The position numbers were made by a program, and so were the translations under genes. From Gracilaria gracilis (Eukaryota; Rhodophyta; Florideophyceae; Gracilariales; Gracilariaceae): a stretch of DNA of 64,000 bases. The notes under the pieces are model-generated. The model worked only from the letters and a program-made list of their open reading frames with translations. It was not told the origin of the DNA and ran no database searches. Each line of letters starts with the position of its first letter. Position 1 is the stretch's first letter. The stretch lies in contig JARGSG010000203.1 of NCBI GenBank assembly GCA_030374805.1, forward strand, positions 620,001 to 684,000. The letters are read 5' to 3'. This document shows positions 10,457 to 22,008 of this stretch, in pieces.

Positions 10457-11679
10457 CTTATGTGCCTGATGCAGCACCCCCAGAGCCAAGGCCGCAGCAC
10501 CCAGCCAAGAGAATACAGCTCGAAACTCAGCCCATGAGAGCGTTTTGACGAAAATTGTGCTGCATAGGACTAGGAGGCCAAAAAATACATAGGATCTGAG
10601 CACGTAGTCAATATCGTCAGATATCATAACAGCTGCCATGAGCCCGTCAGCATGGAGAGAAGCAATGAATGACGCAAAACTTACAACACTGCCGGAACAG
10701 AATAGAATTGACCTCTCCAACTCACATTGAGGTTGCTCGCGGATAGCCCGCCGGCAAGCGCATGTGCAGTAGCAAATACAAAGCCCACCAAACCGAGCTG
10801 CTTTCGTTGATTCAACCAATACTTCAACCAGCTAGGCATATCGGGTTTGAAGTACTTGTAGATTATGGCAATTGGACCGGCAAGGAAAGTAATCGAGAAA
10901 AGAGTTGTGCTTGTTTCCCCGGTCGTTGCGAGAAAACTAGCTAAAGGAAATTTTTCCCAAGGACGGTTTTCCGGGGGTTTGTTAAGGAGGAACACAGATA
11001 AGGTGAAATAAAACATCCACCAGACCCAAATGATCGTAGAAAGCACCACTGTAAACTTGAACGACGGAAAAAATTTGTGTGGGAGCGATTCCAGCTGTTT
11101 GGCGAACGGTTGCAAGTCTCCCATATAGTGGGGCGAGAAGAAAAGCGCGGAGATGAAGTGTTTCATTCGTTGCAAAACCTCCTCGTCGCCGTTCAATGCA
11201 AATGGGACGGAAATGTTGGTTGGTAAATGGACTGCCTTGCTGTTCAGTTCAGTGAGGAGTGTAGCAGAGATTGTGTTGAACGCTTTGACGACAGGAATCG
11301 TCTACGGGAGCATCTTGTTAAGAATAGTGGTAGAAGGCGGTTGGTCATAATCAGTGAAACAAGAGAAGAACGATAGTGGGGCGTTTGCTACGTCAACCAC
11401 GATGGAATTTGGACGGAGGAGAGGTTCAATGTTCAAGACAAGCCTTTCGTAGGCCTTTGGTGGCACTGCTAAGATTAGAATATCAGCTTTTGACGCAGCA
11501 TCTTCAACGGTGGGTTCCACGCACCGGCGGTGTGTGTGCGAAACTGTGTAATGCGGAGTAGCCGCAGCTGTTTTTGAGATATACTCGGCGAGCTCTCCAC
11601 CAAGGTGTCCATTTCCTATTACGACGACATGCTGCGATCGACTTGAAGAGTCATCGTCGACTTCGGAGGTTACATCCAT
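10448..11679 (-). pseudogene. STEAP-like metalloreductase, broken
   Basis: The family uses cytosolic NADPH to reduce iron or copper across a membrane through flavin and heme. The N-terminal oxidoreductase domain (11679 to about 11210) has the dinucleotide loop VVVIGNGHLGGEL and the family motif VVKAFNTISA. The membrane part then follows: helix 1 near FKFTVVLSTIIWVWW, helix 2, a third helix with the first heme histidine after RKQLGLVGFVFATAH, helix 4, then SWAEFRAVFSWLG with a second histidine in helix 5. An inferred intron of 89 nt (10596-10684, GTAAGT...CAG) restores the frame between helices 3 and 4. Two defects stand out. A TAG at 11302-11304 interrupts an otherwise open frame, and the protein ends right after helix 5, inside the foldback repeat, so helix 6 is missing. 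It is probably a recent pseudogene. Confidence 0.75.
10596..10684 (-). other. Predicted intron in STEAP-like gene
   Basis: 89 nt, GTAAGT at the donor and CAG at the acceptor on the minus strand. Splicing joins SVPAVL to SYVFFGLL in phase, giving a continuous membrane helix. Without it the frame closes at 10681. Its length matches the two larger introns of the receptor gene at the right end of the window. Confidence 0.6.
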
Positions 11680-13650
11680 GCGTGTTTCCTACCGAGACAC
11701 CAAGTGTAACGCAGTCCAGAAACTATCGACGCATCGAACAAACCGACGAGGTAGTAACCAAGCGGCTTTAAAGACGTTTGAAGGGAACACGTAATGAGGT
11801 GTTGAGGCCAGAACAGGTTCCACATAAGCTTTCTATCTGCACATGAATGGAGATCCTGGCGATGGATGCGGCCTGGTCTATTGAAGGACGGAGGCGGCCA
11901 GGGCAGAATATACATAAATCCTACAGAATGCACAACACTACACTTCATACCATATTACCCGTTATGTTGCGAGTGAAGCCAAAAAACAATCGTCTCCTCG
12001 GACCAACAATGGACACGGACTCGGGAAGCATGATTGAATGAAGAGTGGGCATTCGTGCAATCTGATAGACTATTGTGTGATGCATGCCCATAGATATGTT
12101 GGGCCATACGCGTTCTACACTGAACGGGCGTAATTAGGATATGAGGCCCCTAATTATAAAGAATCCAGTGAGTCCAGGTTAGTTAACGGAGAGTCAGATA
12201 GAAAGGAAGCAAAACCGTTTTTAAAATGATCCAAGAATCACTTCATTGAACCGAAACTCACATGGACAAAGAGAGCAGTTCCACAGGTATACTTCTACTC
12301 CTAACATGGGGAAAGTACTGGTGTTGTGTTGGAAGAGTTTTGGAAGAAAGACTAACGATAATTTCCAAGGCCACAGCCAAACGGAGAAGAGTCCCGTGTT
12401 GAGTACAACACGAAAGAAGCTTGAAATAGACTACTATTCTTGAGTGACATCTAATGGAAGAGAAGCTGAAAAAAAATTTGAAATCGTGAAAAATAGAACG
12501 GAGAAGAGTACAAAAAAGGTTAACAAAGACAAAATGATGAGCAAATGAAGACAGAAGAGTGGCAAGTGAAGAGGAAACGGGTGACAAAAACTAATGGAAA
12601 CACTTGAGACAAGAATCACGGAAGCGAACGGCAGTTAGTACAGGGCTTTCTTGGAACTAGAAATACGTGCAGTATCGGCGAACTGCCCGGTTTATGCACA
12701 TCAGATACAATTCAAATGCATGATTGGTATTCAACCCGAAGCTTGGCATGGGAGGTGCAAGCGTTTTGCAAACCATGATCACTACACCTTAATCATGGGT
12801 AAGGTAAACCAATCTGACAGTTGCCCCATTCAAAACAATTATGGATGGGGAAATTGATTCTGATCGAGGGGCGTAACCTTTACTTTTGTATGTATCCAGC
12901 TTTACCTTTGGAGGTGCATTATGCAAACATATACGCTGCCCGTACCGACTGCCGTACACGTGTACAGAAATTTGCACGCGAATACTGGTCCATTTCGAGC
13001 TTTCTGTAAGCCAGAACTGTCGTGAATGGGCTTTGTACAATAGCCGTACCAGAATTCCTACGTTCGTACTTGTATATTGGACCATCACCGGCGCCGCCCG
13101 CACGTGCGCGTATGTGCGATAGATACTTGTCAATCTTGGTTGTTGGTTAGGGCACGATGAAACCAACGGGTTATACTATACAGCGCATGAGCGGGTGGCA
13201 ATATACCTTCGGTACAACCCACGTCAGGAGTTGTTGTTGTCTTGGACGAAAGGTTTGTGAGGGCGGCTAGCAGAACGTAGTGATTCAAATGCTTGCGTGT
13301 AGCACAGCTGCGTTTGTGGCTCCTTAGCCGCTATTGCGTGAGCGTTTGTAGCACACCAACTTCTCGGTTGACGAAAATCCTCGAGTATGCATTTGTCTGT
13401 GAATACTCATGACCGAAGAAACTCCCAGTGCCACGTTTTGTTGCGTCTACCGCACCTCAAACGCCAATCACAAGGCAGCTGCAAACATTTTGCTCGTCTC
13501 AGCATTCGTTGTTTTCCTCTGGAGCTTGGCTTGTATAACTCTAATACATTACCAACCGCTCATGCGCTGGTGTTAGACTGTATGCCTGCACTCCTACACG
13601 TTTTGATCGTCTCAGCACTTGTTGTTTTCCTCTCCTGTCATTTATCAGAT
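11680..13650. other. Intergenic stretch without recognised gene
   Basis: Only short open frames with no recognisable domain. 12450-12640 is strongly purine-biased on the plus strand (runs of GAAGAG type). 13475-13510 and 13588-13640 share a direct repeat (CGTCTCAGCA followed by TTGTTTTCCTCT), placed just upstream of the TATA box of the next gene. Confidence 0.6.
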
Positions 13651-13655
13651 AGCTC

Positions 13656-13663
13656 TATAAAAG
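13656..13663 (+). promoter_or_regulatory. TATA box of small secreted protein gene
   Basis: TATAAAAG, 110 nt upstream of the chosen ATG at 13773. An ATG at 13665 lies only two bases after the box, so it would fall upstream of any transcription start. This is why the later ATG was chosen. Confidence 0.55.
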
Positions 13664-13772
13664 CATGAGCCGCAAAGAAGCTACCTTCCCCTTCAATACA
13701 ACTTCGAACTCCACACCTGCTGCCCCTCAAACATCTCAATCTCAACCTTCGAAACAAACTGGCCGCTACACC

Positions 13773-13994
13773 ATGAAGCCGTTCTCCATCGTTGCGATAG
13801 CCCTCGCGTTGCAGTTGCTTTCGGTGGTCTACGCCATCCCATCTATCCGGAAAGCTGCCACCACTCCAGTCCCAGCAGCTGCACGTATCTCAGAAGGAAC
13901 GAGTCCCACTGGCCGCACTGCTGTGCAAACACACATCGCAACTCATCTCTCTAAGGACCTTACTCGCTCCGCAATTCCAGACTCGAGATCGTAA
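13773..13994 (+). CDS. Small putative secreted protein (73 aa)
   Basis: ATG in a good context (ACACCATGA). The N-terminus is a textbook signal peptide: Met-Lys-Pro, then a hydrophobic core (IVAIALALQLLSVV) and a likely cleavage after VYA, around residue 21. The mature part of about 52 residues is rich in Thr, Ala, Ser and Arg with no cysteines, so it is not a disulfide-stabilised peptide. A TATA box 110 nt upstream and direct repeats before it support a real, compact transcription unit. I do not recognise the family. The longer frame starting at 13665 would bury the signal peptide and is less likely. Confidence 0.5.
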   Translation: MKPFSIVAIALALQLLSVVYAIPSIRKAATTPVPAAARISEGTSPTGRTAVQTHIATHLSKDLTRSAIPDSRS

Positions 13995-14944
13995 CTTGTC
14001 GCATGGGTTTGTGTTACACAAGCCGGGGTACTCACATCTCCTGTTCCGGGCCGCTCCGTCGGTTTGTGCGCTCCCGTGACATCGCCACTCTACTCATCGC
14101 CGAGCTGGACGAGCATACCCATCGTCACAAGATCACATACAGGGCCAAAGTTGCAGCAAAGGAAGTTGATTCCGGAGTTGTCAGTGCTATTCATTGGAAA
14201 TCAACGGAGCATGGTAAGGCACCGACCCATTGCTCATCTCCTGCACGTTCCGGTTTCGAGTCTGGCAACACTCTCGTGCGACAGTTTATTGGGGAACCCT
14301 TTGGCACTTGCTGCGGCGCTTGTAGTCATATTGAAAATACTCAGTTTCCTCCTCCCCTGTCTTGTTGTCGTGCGTGCAATTGAGATACTTTTTTTTTTCG
14401 GAACGACAAGCTGACTTGCCGCAGCTTGGATGCACGATTTTGTTTCAAGTGATGTTGATTTGCGTTACGCCTATGTCAACTTCTCACGGCCAGGTTCCTG
14501 CAGTTTAAACCTCTAGGGCAGGGAGAGCTCTCAATTCTTTAGGCGGCCAAACGAGCTTCCCCCACACTAGACAAACTTGCGACTATCTTTCTGAATAAAT
14601 TAATAATAAGTACATTCCGTTTAATTTTTTTCTTTTCTGGATTTGGTCCAAATTGTTTTTTAATTAATACCAATTTGATCATTTTCGCAGTTCAAAATTC
14701 AAATTTTAGAATTGACGTATGTACTGTATTTGAAGATCTGCATTAAAGAGTACACGTAATCACAAGCCAAGTTTACCGAACGACAGACACTTCAGAGTGT
14801 GAAGTATCACTGCCGATGACTGAAGTAGAGAGTTGCTTCTTTGCCACTCAACTACCTCAAGCATTGTCTCGTTAACCGTTAACGGGTGCGTAGGTTCACG
14901 TGCACTAATTGGAAAACTCATACATATCTAATTATCTCAGTACT
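13995..14944. other. Downstream region of the secreted-protein gene
   Basis: Open frames at 14003-14414 overlap in different frames and have no recognisable domain. From about 14590 the sequence becomes AT-rich, including AATAAATTAATAATAAG at 14594, which could serve as a polyadenylation region. Nothing else is supported. Confidence 0.4.
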
Positions 14945-15200
14945 GTCGTGCTGAAGGCAGACAGACAAGCATACAGCAGAGACAGTTGCGCCGGGCTTCA
15001 AGCCGCGCGCCGTGTCTAAAAGGGCCTACAATAAGAACAACAGACAGCAGAGGTAGTGCGCCAGGCTTGAAGTAGTTAGTAGTGTAGCTATAGAGCTAGA
15101 CGTATAGCAACACACGTCTTGTAGAGCCGTCCGCGGGTCTTCTTAAATTTCCCGCAGAAGGATCAGTAAATTAGAGATGGGCGGGCTGGCGTCTGATTGA
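14945..15200. repeat. Dispersed repeat, copy 1
   Basis: Shares GGCAGACAGACAAGCAT, AGCAGAGACAGTTGCGCC, GTCCGCGGGTCT and GGCGTCTG in the same order with 49694-49895. It also contains an internal degenerate duplication: the CAGACAG...GCGCC...GCTTCAAG block recurs about 60 bp later near 15045. It has no coding capacity, and could be a solo LTR or a non-autonomous element. Confidence 0.65.
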
Positions 15201-17075
15201 ATCGTTTGTTTCCTTCTCTTCCGGCTTTGCACTACAACTACCAAAACTCAAATGATGGCAGAGTATAGCACAAGCAATCGAAGAAGCACTCCTAGTTGTT
15301 TAGCTTGTTTAGCAGTGGCCCCCTGCGGTCTGTTTTCTACCTTCCAGGAAATGGGTGGTTCCAATACACTGTTGTAGCCTCCGGTATAGATATTTTGTTC
15401 CGAATTATGGTGAAACAGTGCGTCAGTCACCTACTTTGTGATCAAACTGTTGCTCACAGCCGTATCCACTAAATGCTTATCCAATGTTTCGGAGTCTGAC
15501 TGTGCAAGACTGAGGAAGACGCAAGTGGCATTACAAAAGGTTCGAATACATCAATGCGCTGGTGTGCAGAATGCAGACTCTCGTGCTGGAAACGTGAGAA
15601 CAAGACTGATTTCGGTTGCGAAAGAGTGTTACATTCTTGACTTGAGAGACATGAATGTGTCTCACGAGGCAGACTGGCGGAAACCAAGAGAGGATAAGGC
15701 GCGAAGCGTAGTGACATGTTGCTTCTCAACTGCTGCGGAGGTGGCAACGCAGCGCGAGCATGCGATTGGCGGCACGAGAGTGGGCCGCGATGCGAGGAGG
15801 ACATAGGGGGTGCAAAGCAAGCGAGCGCACAGCATTTATGCCTGACTTTGACTGGCTGTCAGCGAGCGGTCCTCACAGCCAGCGCCGGCGCCGCCCGTGC
15901 AGCAATGGCGCGCACGGCTGTACGGCGTCAAGCTGACGGGTATCTACAATATACATATCGCCAACGCGCTATGCTCCAAGACGGCGCGGCGCGCGCATAT
16001 GCGCGGCGATGAATCATCAATGCTACTGAGTCGCAACTGCCACGTGCGCCAGCGGCTGACACGCACTTCTGCGCGAGCAAACTTCGAAAAAGGAGCGCGG
16101 TTTTGGCGGATTGTCGACACAACCATTTTTTATTTTGTGATTTTTTGGGTTTTATTTGGTACAACGGTGCTCTGCAATGGACATGTCCCGCTGAAGCAGC
16201 GCGCGCTCTGGCGCGCCGCCAGTGCCTGCAAAACCTCGCAGCAAGCACGAGAGACACGTCCACCAAACTCCCCCACCGCATCTCATGCCTTCCCAACTTG
16301 GACGCCGAATCGCTTAAATCGAGCCGTTTTCTCCGTTTCTGGCATGCGCCGCTGGAGGCGTGGACCAACCCAGCGCCTCAGTAGCCCATCTACACAAAAT
16401 TTCGCTAAGCAGCACCAGCTTCGATACAACAACCCTTCTGGAGTCCCGGGAAGCCCCTTTTTGGCAACAATACCCCTCATTCCAATACGTGCTCAGATCC
16501 GCTTGTGTGCGCACCGCCCTCAACTGTTCAAACGGAAGCATTGGATTCCCCTTCTCTTTGTACCATTCGGCTTGGCGTTTCTGCCCCCCCTCTGCTATTG
16601 GGATGTACCCAGCCCGTTCGTACCGCAACAACGCCACCCTTCCCGGCTTTCATCGGTCGCCCAAGGGACGTACCTCCACTGCAAACTCGTACCATTCTTG
16701 ACACACTGACACCGGAACACACTCAACCCACTCCCGTTCGCACACGAGTGTGTCGCAACAGCCATACTCTCATTCCACGACGCCGACTACAATAACAACA
16801 ACAACGCAGACGCGCTCACGCGACTAGCATGCATACCCCGTTGCGTCCAGAAACAGCTTCATCAAACCAACCGCATTCGTGATCACTCTTCCTCCAGCAA
16901 ACATAACTTGTATCCGTCCGTAGCGCATTTGATGCGCTACACATCGTCCTCTCTCGTTATTTTTTGTCCATCAACATGCCATTAAAAGAGCGCATGTGGT
17001 TTGCAAGCGACTAAGTCTCAATGTGTCTCCGACCGCCTCCTCCCTTGAAACCCACCTTTTCAGTACTCTCTCTCA
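15201..17075. other. GC-rich stretch without convincing gene
   Basis: Long open frames on both strands (for example 15897-16709) overlap each other, contain no domain I recognise and look compositional. ATTAAAAG at 16981-16988 lies 88 nt before the zinc-finger ATG and may be its TATA-like element, at a spacing similar to the secreted-protein gene. Confidence 0.5.
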
Positions 17076-17825
17076 ATGTCGCATCGCATGCACGTACGAT
17101 TTCTTTGTTCGCCCAACTCAATTCCGCCTGATACTAACGCTGCCCCACCTATACCTTTAAGCCCTGCTCCGAGCACCACCGCGTCAGCCGAGAGCTCTCT
17201 GTCACGTTCTCCTACGCCCAAATTACCCGCTGTAAACCCCGCTCGTCGCCATCTCGACGCAAAAGCTACCAAATCATCCACTTCAATCATCACGACGAGC
17301 AACCTAGTACAAAACGCGCAGGGCAGCTCTCGCATCCATGCGTGCAAGCACTGCAGCGTGGTGTTCTCCCGGAAGATTCGCTTCCTACACCACCTGTTGG
17401 TAGCACATTCAATCCAAGTGTTCGACGGACGCACCATTCTGCCATGTGCGTCGTGCCCCAGCGCGTTTTTGCGCAACACCGATCGCTCCAAGCACATGCA
17501 GTGCGTTCACCGTCGACTGCGACCGTTTCCGTGTCCACTGCCAGATTGCAACTCGTCGTTCTTCTTCGCAAAGGATCTCAGCAAACATACGAGCACGGTG
17601 CATTTGCGTCATCGTCCGTTTCGCTGCGAAGTGTGCGGAAGGTCGTTCGGGAAGAGGGAGCATATGACATCTCACGTGCGACGGGTACATGATCGATTGC
17701 GTCCGTTCAAGTGTCAGACGTGTAACATTGTTCTGGCGAGCAAGTACAACTTGGAGGGCCATTTCAACACAGTGTCGCATCGTGCGGCAATGAGGATGGC
17801 CAACTTGAACGGACCGAGCAAGTGA
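17076..17825 (+). CDS. C2H2 zinc-finger protein, five fingers (249 aa)
   Basis: Probable nuclear DNA-binding protein. Residues 1-85 are a low-complexity Pro/Ser/Thr-rich head. Five fingers follow: C90-H111, C124-H145, C153-H176 (Cys-X4-Cys spacing), C184-H205 and C213-H235. The linkers between fingers 2-5 are of the type H-X4-RPF-X-C (RRLRPFPC, LRHRPFRC, DRLRPFKC). This resembles the TGEKPF linker of classical sequence-specific factors but lacks the TGE part. The last finger has a longer His spacing (HFNTVSH), as in U1-like or JAZ-type fingers. It is an intronless frame starting at ATG 17076, with no trace of decay. The target and function are unknown. Confidence 0.85.
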   Translation: MSHRMHVRFLCSPNSIPPDTNAAPPIPLSPAPSTTASAESSLSRSPTPKLPAVNPARRHLDAKATKSSTSIITTSNLVQNAQGSSRIHACKHCSVVFSRKIRFLHHLLVAHSIQVFDGRTILPCASCPSAFLRNTDRSKHMQCVHRRLRPFPCPLPDCNSSFFFAKDLSKHTSTVHLRHRPFRCEVCGRSFGKREHMTSHVRRVHDRLRPFKCQTCNIVLASKYNLEGHFNTVSHRAAMRMANLNGPSK

Positions 17826-20020
17826 GAACATGTTACACTTTAACTCTTGAAGGAAAGGCCTTCGAACTCCACAGCACCGTTCTGGGTCCAGGCTTGACCA
17901 TCACCATGCATAACATGGGTGAGCTTTCTTCCCACCGGACATTACCTTATATACTCTATAAACTGAAAACTTCAAGAATTCACACATGTGTAATTCCTAT
18001 CCACCGGAGCTTGCGAAAGCCCGTCCCGACCAACAAAAGTGAGGTGCTATTAGAGGTTGTGACGCAACTTGTCTCAAACACAAGCCCACTCTTTCAGTCG
18101 CCTCACCCAGTCACGATACCCCGGAAGCAGTCTCGACTGCGTGCAGCGGCTCTGTTCCATGGTTATACGTGGTGCGTGACGATGCAAGATTAGGCTAAAA
18201 AGACTCCGAGAAGCGAGCCCAACTATGACATGACGTTTCTCCATCCAGACTGCGCCCAGTTGCATGCGAGTCTACAAACGCACGCCAGAAAGATGGGGCA
18301 GAAGCGAAGTGCAGCAGTTCGATTGGATCGAAAAGCGCTGTGCGTGTGAAAGGTGGCATCGTCATGAATTGTTACTGACCGTTGATGTGGTGCGTCAGGA
18401 CTTGTGCATTGTTTGGGCACCACAACTCGCAACACGTGTCTTTCCAAGCTTAGTTGTCACGCGGGTCAACGTCTCACGCGGGTCAACGTCTCACGCGGGT
18501 CAACGTCTCACAAAAAAGACCTTTATTGCCACGCATGACAGTCATGGGAAATCGTATTTCTGTTCTTTCATAGGATTTGACAGAAAAAGAAAAATAGAGA
18601 CGAAAAGTTTTTTATCTTTTCGAAATCGAAAAATAAGAAACGAAATGAATTTGAAATAAAGACCTTATAAATATGAAGCCAAGATGTTTGCGGGTGTCTC
18701 TGACTGAGACCATCGTTGAAGGCAAAGAAAGGGTTCTTGACCAGAAACCCGGTTTTAGAGAGCCTATCAATGGCAGGGTATGTTTGTGAAGTGGTGAAAA
18801 AAAAGAACCAACTAAAATTATTCTTTCTTAATCAGAATGAAAAGTGTCGAGAGTTCAAATAACTGAACTGCACGTCGTGTTTCACAAGAAAGAATGGCGC
18901 CAAGAGATCAACCGTTTTCCAACAGGTTATGGGCTGAGCTTTACGCTGTAGACTTAGCGTTTCAGTCCCAGAACAGTCATTAACAAAGAGACTGTACATG
19001 TTTAAAGCAAAGGAATCAAAACAGGTTGAAGGTAACTAGATCAGGTATTCTGTAGGCTTTGTCTTTTACCTTAGCAGTGAGCACAGCAAAAAAAAGAGTG
19101 GCAAAAGCTTACAAAAATAAACTGCACGCCCTGGTCACAAAAAAAGCCTAGCGCCAGTGTCAATAGCTCAACCGTCTTCCAACAAAAAGATGAAAACATT
19201 TGTTTACAATGTTTGGTACGGCAGTAGAAGCACAGCTAAAATGCCCGAAAGTTTTTCGATGGCTGCAATCTCTAAACAATGCATGACGTTTTCTTAATGC
19301 ACGGACAGTGATGGTATATTTTAAAGAAGTAAAACGATGAGTTGAGTGTAACGACTGTATTAAAACAGCGCTTGATTAGGATTGAGAGTAATTGTTTTTT
19401 TTTAATTTTGAGATGGCGTGCATGTAAGCGTCGCTTTAAAGGTGTTAGTTTTGGACCTGCAATGCGGCTACAAGCCTCGTGAACTTCAGATGGGACGACT
19501 AGTAAAGTGCTTGTTTAGCTCTACGTGATAGTACGGGAAAGCTTGCAATTGGGCTCCATCACAGTACGATCGGCGTATGGGACGTGCAGAGCAAAAAAAA
19601 GATTTGTGAGAGGTGATGTTGGATGTAGGTGTAGTGCAACTTTTTGGCGTAAAAAGCTCAAACACAATAATGTAGTACAAAAAAATTTCGTAAAATGCGG
19701 AGAATAATATTATTGTGCCTAATATGCATCAGATGTCACACTTGTGAGGAAATTTTTGGCCCTTAACGTAAAAATCCTTTTAGGCTTTTTGTATCTATTT
19801 TAGGATGACGTTAGAGAGAGCGACACACGTGGCGGACTTGGCTAGATATCTAGATATTATTGTTTGTTACATTGCGGTACTGAGGGGTGCCCTGTTCATT
19901 AACTCCTATCGGGCAGACCTGGAACTCTGCGCGCCGACCGGTTCCGAGTCTCTCCTGTGAAGAAAATTTCAAGATTTGAGGTTCTGAGGTTCTGCAAAGC
20001 GCTTCGTCATCACTTTTTAG
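17826..20020. other. Intergenic, no gene recognised
   Basis: Short frames only. 18458-18508 is a small tandem repeat, listed separately. From about 18530 the composition is AT-rich with runs of A and T. The palindromic run around 19843-19858 (AGATATCTAGATAT) is short and probably chance. Confidence 0.5.
18458..18508. repeat. 17-bp tandem repeat, three exact copies
   Basis: The unit CACGCGGGTCAACGTCT occurs three times in a row with no mismatch. The exact identity suggests recent slippage. The neighbouring AT-rich DNA does not share its composition. Confidence 0.9.
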
Positions 20021-20044
20021 ACCTGGGAAGTGCGGGAAAATATA
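20021..20044. repeat. Left arm of long-range inverted repeat
   Basis: The first 18 bases (ACCTGGGAAGTGCGGGAA) are the exact reverse complement of 32493-32510, and similarity continues inward with changes for about 15 more bases. This looks like the terminal inverted repeat of a DNA transposon later split by the gypsy element at 22009-31811. Without that insertion the bounded segment would be about 2.7 kb. Confidence 0.5.
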
Positions 20045-20297
20045 CATATAAAAATAATTTAATGTGAGCTCTGCGAATTAATCCGCCGTTTTCAGTCTTT
20101 ACAAAGAAATAAAAGCACTTCATATTCATAACAACAAAAACATCAAAGAACCAATATTTAACTGGACAAGCTTGGAAAAGTAAATGCATTTATCGAAAAG
20201 TTAATCTATTATGGTACGGGCTATGTTTCCCGTTTTAGCGTAGGAATCATCTGGAACTTTCAAATTGAAATGTAAAACTGTAGTGAACAGGGGGGAA

Positions 20298-20384
20298 GAG
20301 CGGCAGGGCCGGGGTTCGAACTATGAACCCCGGGCCCGCACAAAAAGCACACGAAGGCAGTAACCGATTGAGCTATGGCCGCTC
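20298..20384 (-). tRNA. tRNA-like sequence (pseudo-tRNA or SINE head)
   Basis: On the minus strand, ends GAGCGGC and GCCGCTC pair as a 7-bp acceptor stem. TAGCTCAATCGGTTA matches the A box and D arm, and AGTTCGAACCCC matches the B box and T arm. Total length is 87 nt, longer than a standard tRNA without a long variable arm. The T region contains an extra GGGGTTCATA before the expected loop. I cannot place a clean anticodon stem, so it is either a decayed tRNA, a tRNA-derived short interspersed element or a tRNA with an ectopic intron. Confidence 0.45.
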
Positions 20385-21022
20385 ACGGTGTGGTGACCTC
20401 CAGCCACACCGCCGGAGGTGTTATCGTGACCCTCTGTGACCGCCAGCTCCAGCTACTAGCAGCTACAAAAACGTTTGAACTATCACTAAAGTTAAAGTAC
20501 TCTTTCCATAGAATATAAGTTTCTACAGCTATCAGGAAATCAATTTGACATACCGAACAAACAGGCTCTTACGAAGAGTTTTTAACAACTTCAAGTTTCT
20601 ATTGAAACCAAGAAGTATTGGATCGTATGGCAACATAGGTTCTAATTGCTTCGAGAACCACTTTTTTGTGCCGGACAGCCATATCCGTCATTTAATTAGG
20701 CCATTGAACAGTTATTTCCAAACCTTTCGTCTTTTTAGAACGCGACGTGCAAAATGTTGATCTTGTGCACTGCACGGAAAAAAAAGCCGAAGACACCAAC
20801 TGTATTGTAGTCTATCTATGTTTCCACAGAAAATTCAAGAAAATTGGTTTCAACTCCATCATAATTTTCTTACTTTTGATCTCCATATTATCATTAATAA
20901 TGTTTTTATCAATACTTCTGATCGTTTTTCATTGGGATTGAGAGAGCAGTAGACTTATTTCATCTTCGTCTTCAGTCGTTTTTGTGAGTAGTTGAGGAGC
21001 GTGATTACCTTTAATAATAAGG

Positions 21023-21250
21023 TTATAAATTACTTAATCGTGAAGTACCGCCGGAGGTCAACTTACGAAAGCTATCCATCATCGCACCGCGAATCTTTTC
21101 GTACCTCAAGCAATATGTTGGACATTTAAACGTTTTGAAAAGTGGTTCCATGTGGTATACTTCGTCGGGGCTTTCATCACCAATCAATTCTCCGTTAAGA
21201 AACATCTGGCGTAGAAGTTTGACGGGTGCTGAGTTTATAGTGAGACGCAC
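21023..21250 (-). pseudogene. Fragment of DDE-transposon partner ORF
   Basis: The translation contains NSAPVKLLRQMF, SPDEVYHMEPLF and CLRYEKIRG. These align with the N-terminal domain of the partner protein in the copy near 52200-52440 (NSTAVKLLRAKF, QPRDVWESEKAF, RAKFNSLKRE). A donor-like GTAAGTTGACC follows at about the same place as a donor-like GTAAGTTCC in the other copy. Only this first exon is recognisable here. It may be part of the transposon bounded by the inverted repeat at 20021 and 32510. Confidence 0.5.
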
Positions 21251-22008
21251 ATTATTTCGTTTTGAAGGCGTGGTTCATGTCTTTTTGTTGCTTTCAGATT
21301 TGGTCCCCTGATAATAGAGAGCTTGTGGACGGGACTCATGTGCTCCTGTGACAACAAACCTTTATATTGTACATACTCAGTTTCATGATGAGCCCTCTGA
21401 CCTACAAAATCACCCACAAACTCTGATATAGAAACTGTAGCAAATACAATCATCGGGGGTAATCCCCGTCCTAGATTACTCTACGATGGCGTAATGTAAG
21501 CTTTGTGCCACAAGGTTGTATTCAGAATTGTGACCTTCAAAACATCCCTACGATAAGTGGTATATTTACTCTTGTGTAATTTTAACACATTGTAGAACTT
21601 GAAAGAGTGCAGAACTTTACTCCCACTTTCAAACACTGACTTTCAGTGAACGTAAAGAATCTCATACGTGTCAATGAACATATCATATTTCCCGTTGGTA
21701 AGAACTGATAATAGAACCACGTGACCATAACAACGTCACATGTGGTATAGGCAACTAAAAAATCGATCTCAAGAACGTACTCAACCAGGGATTTGCGGGA
21801 AGTGTAAAAATTGTATAGGTATAGAAATGTAAAATACTTTTTAAGTTTTTGCGATGGTGCTCTGATAGTATTGCTGTGAAGAAAGACATGTAAGTCTATT
21901 TCTTTACGAAAGGTTGTAACGATAGATAGTGAAATCCTGCATACAGTTTGTCACAGCAATGTGTCACAATTTTTCTCAGATCATTACAGTACAAACACTC
22001 TAGGTGTT
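21251..22008. other. Decayed transposon DNA flanking gypsy insertion
   Basis: AT-rich, with short unassigned frames (a 72-codon minus frame at 21235-21453 has no recognised domain). The last five bases, 22004-22008, are GTGTT, the left target-site duplicate of the gypsy element. Confidence 0.5.

Noticed and set aside
14003..14414. Two overlapping plus frames after the secreted-peptide gene
   Set aside because: Shadow each other, no domain; likely 3' untranslated or intergenic sequence.
15897..16709. 270-codon plus-strand frame
   Set aside because: No domain, overlapped by several equally long frames on both strands in GC-rich DNA; no promoter or splice evidence.
18458..18508. CRISPR-like array
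   Set aside because: Three 17-bp units are directly adjacent with no spacers; a simple tandem repeat in a eukaryotic genome.
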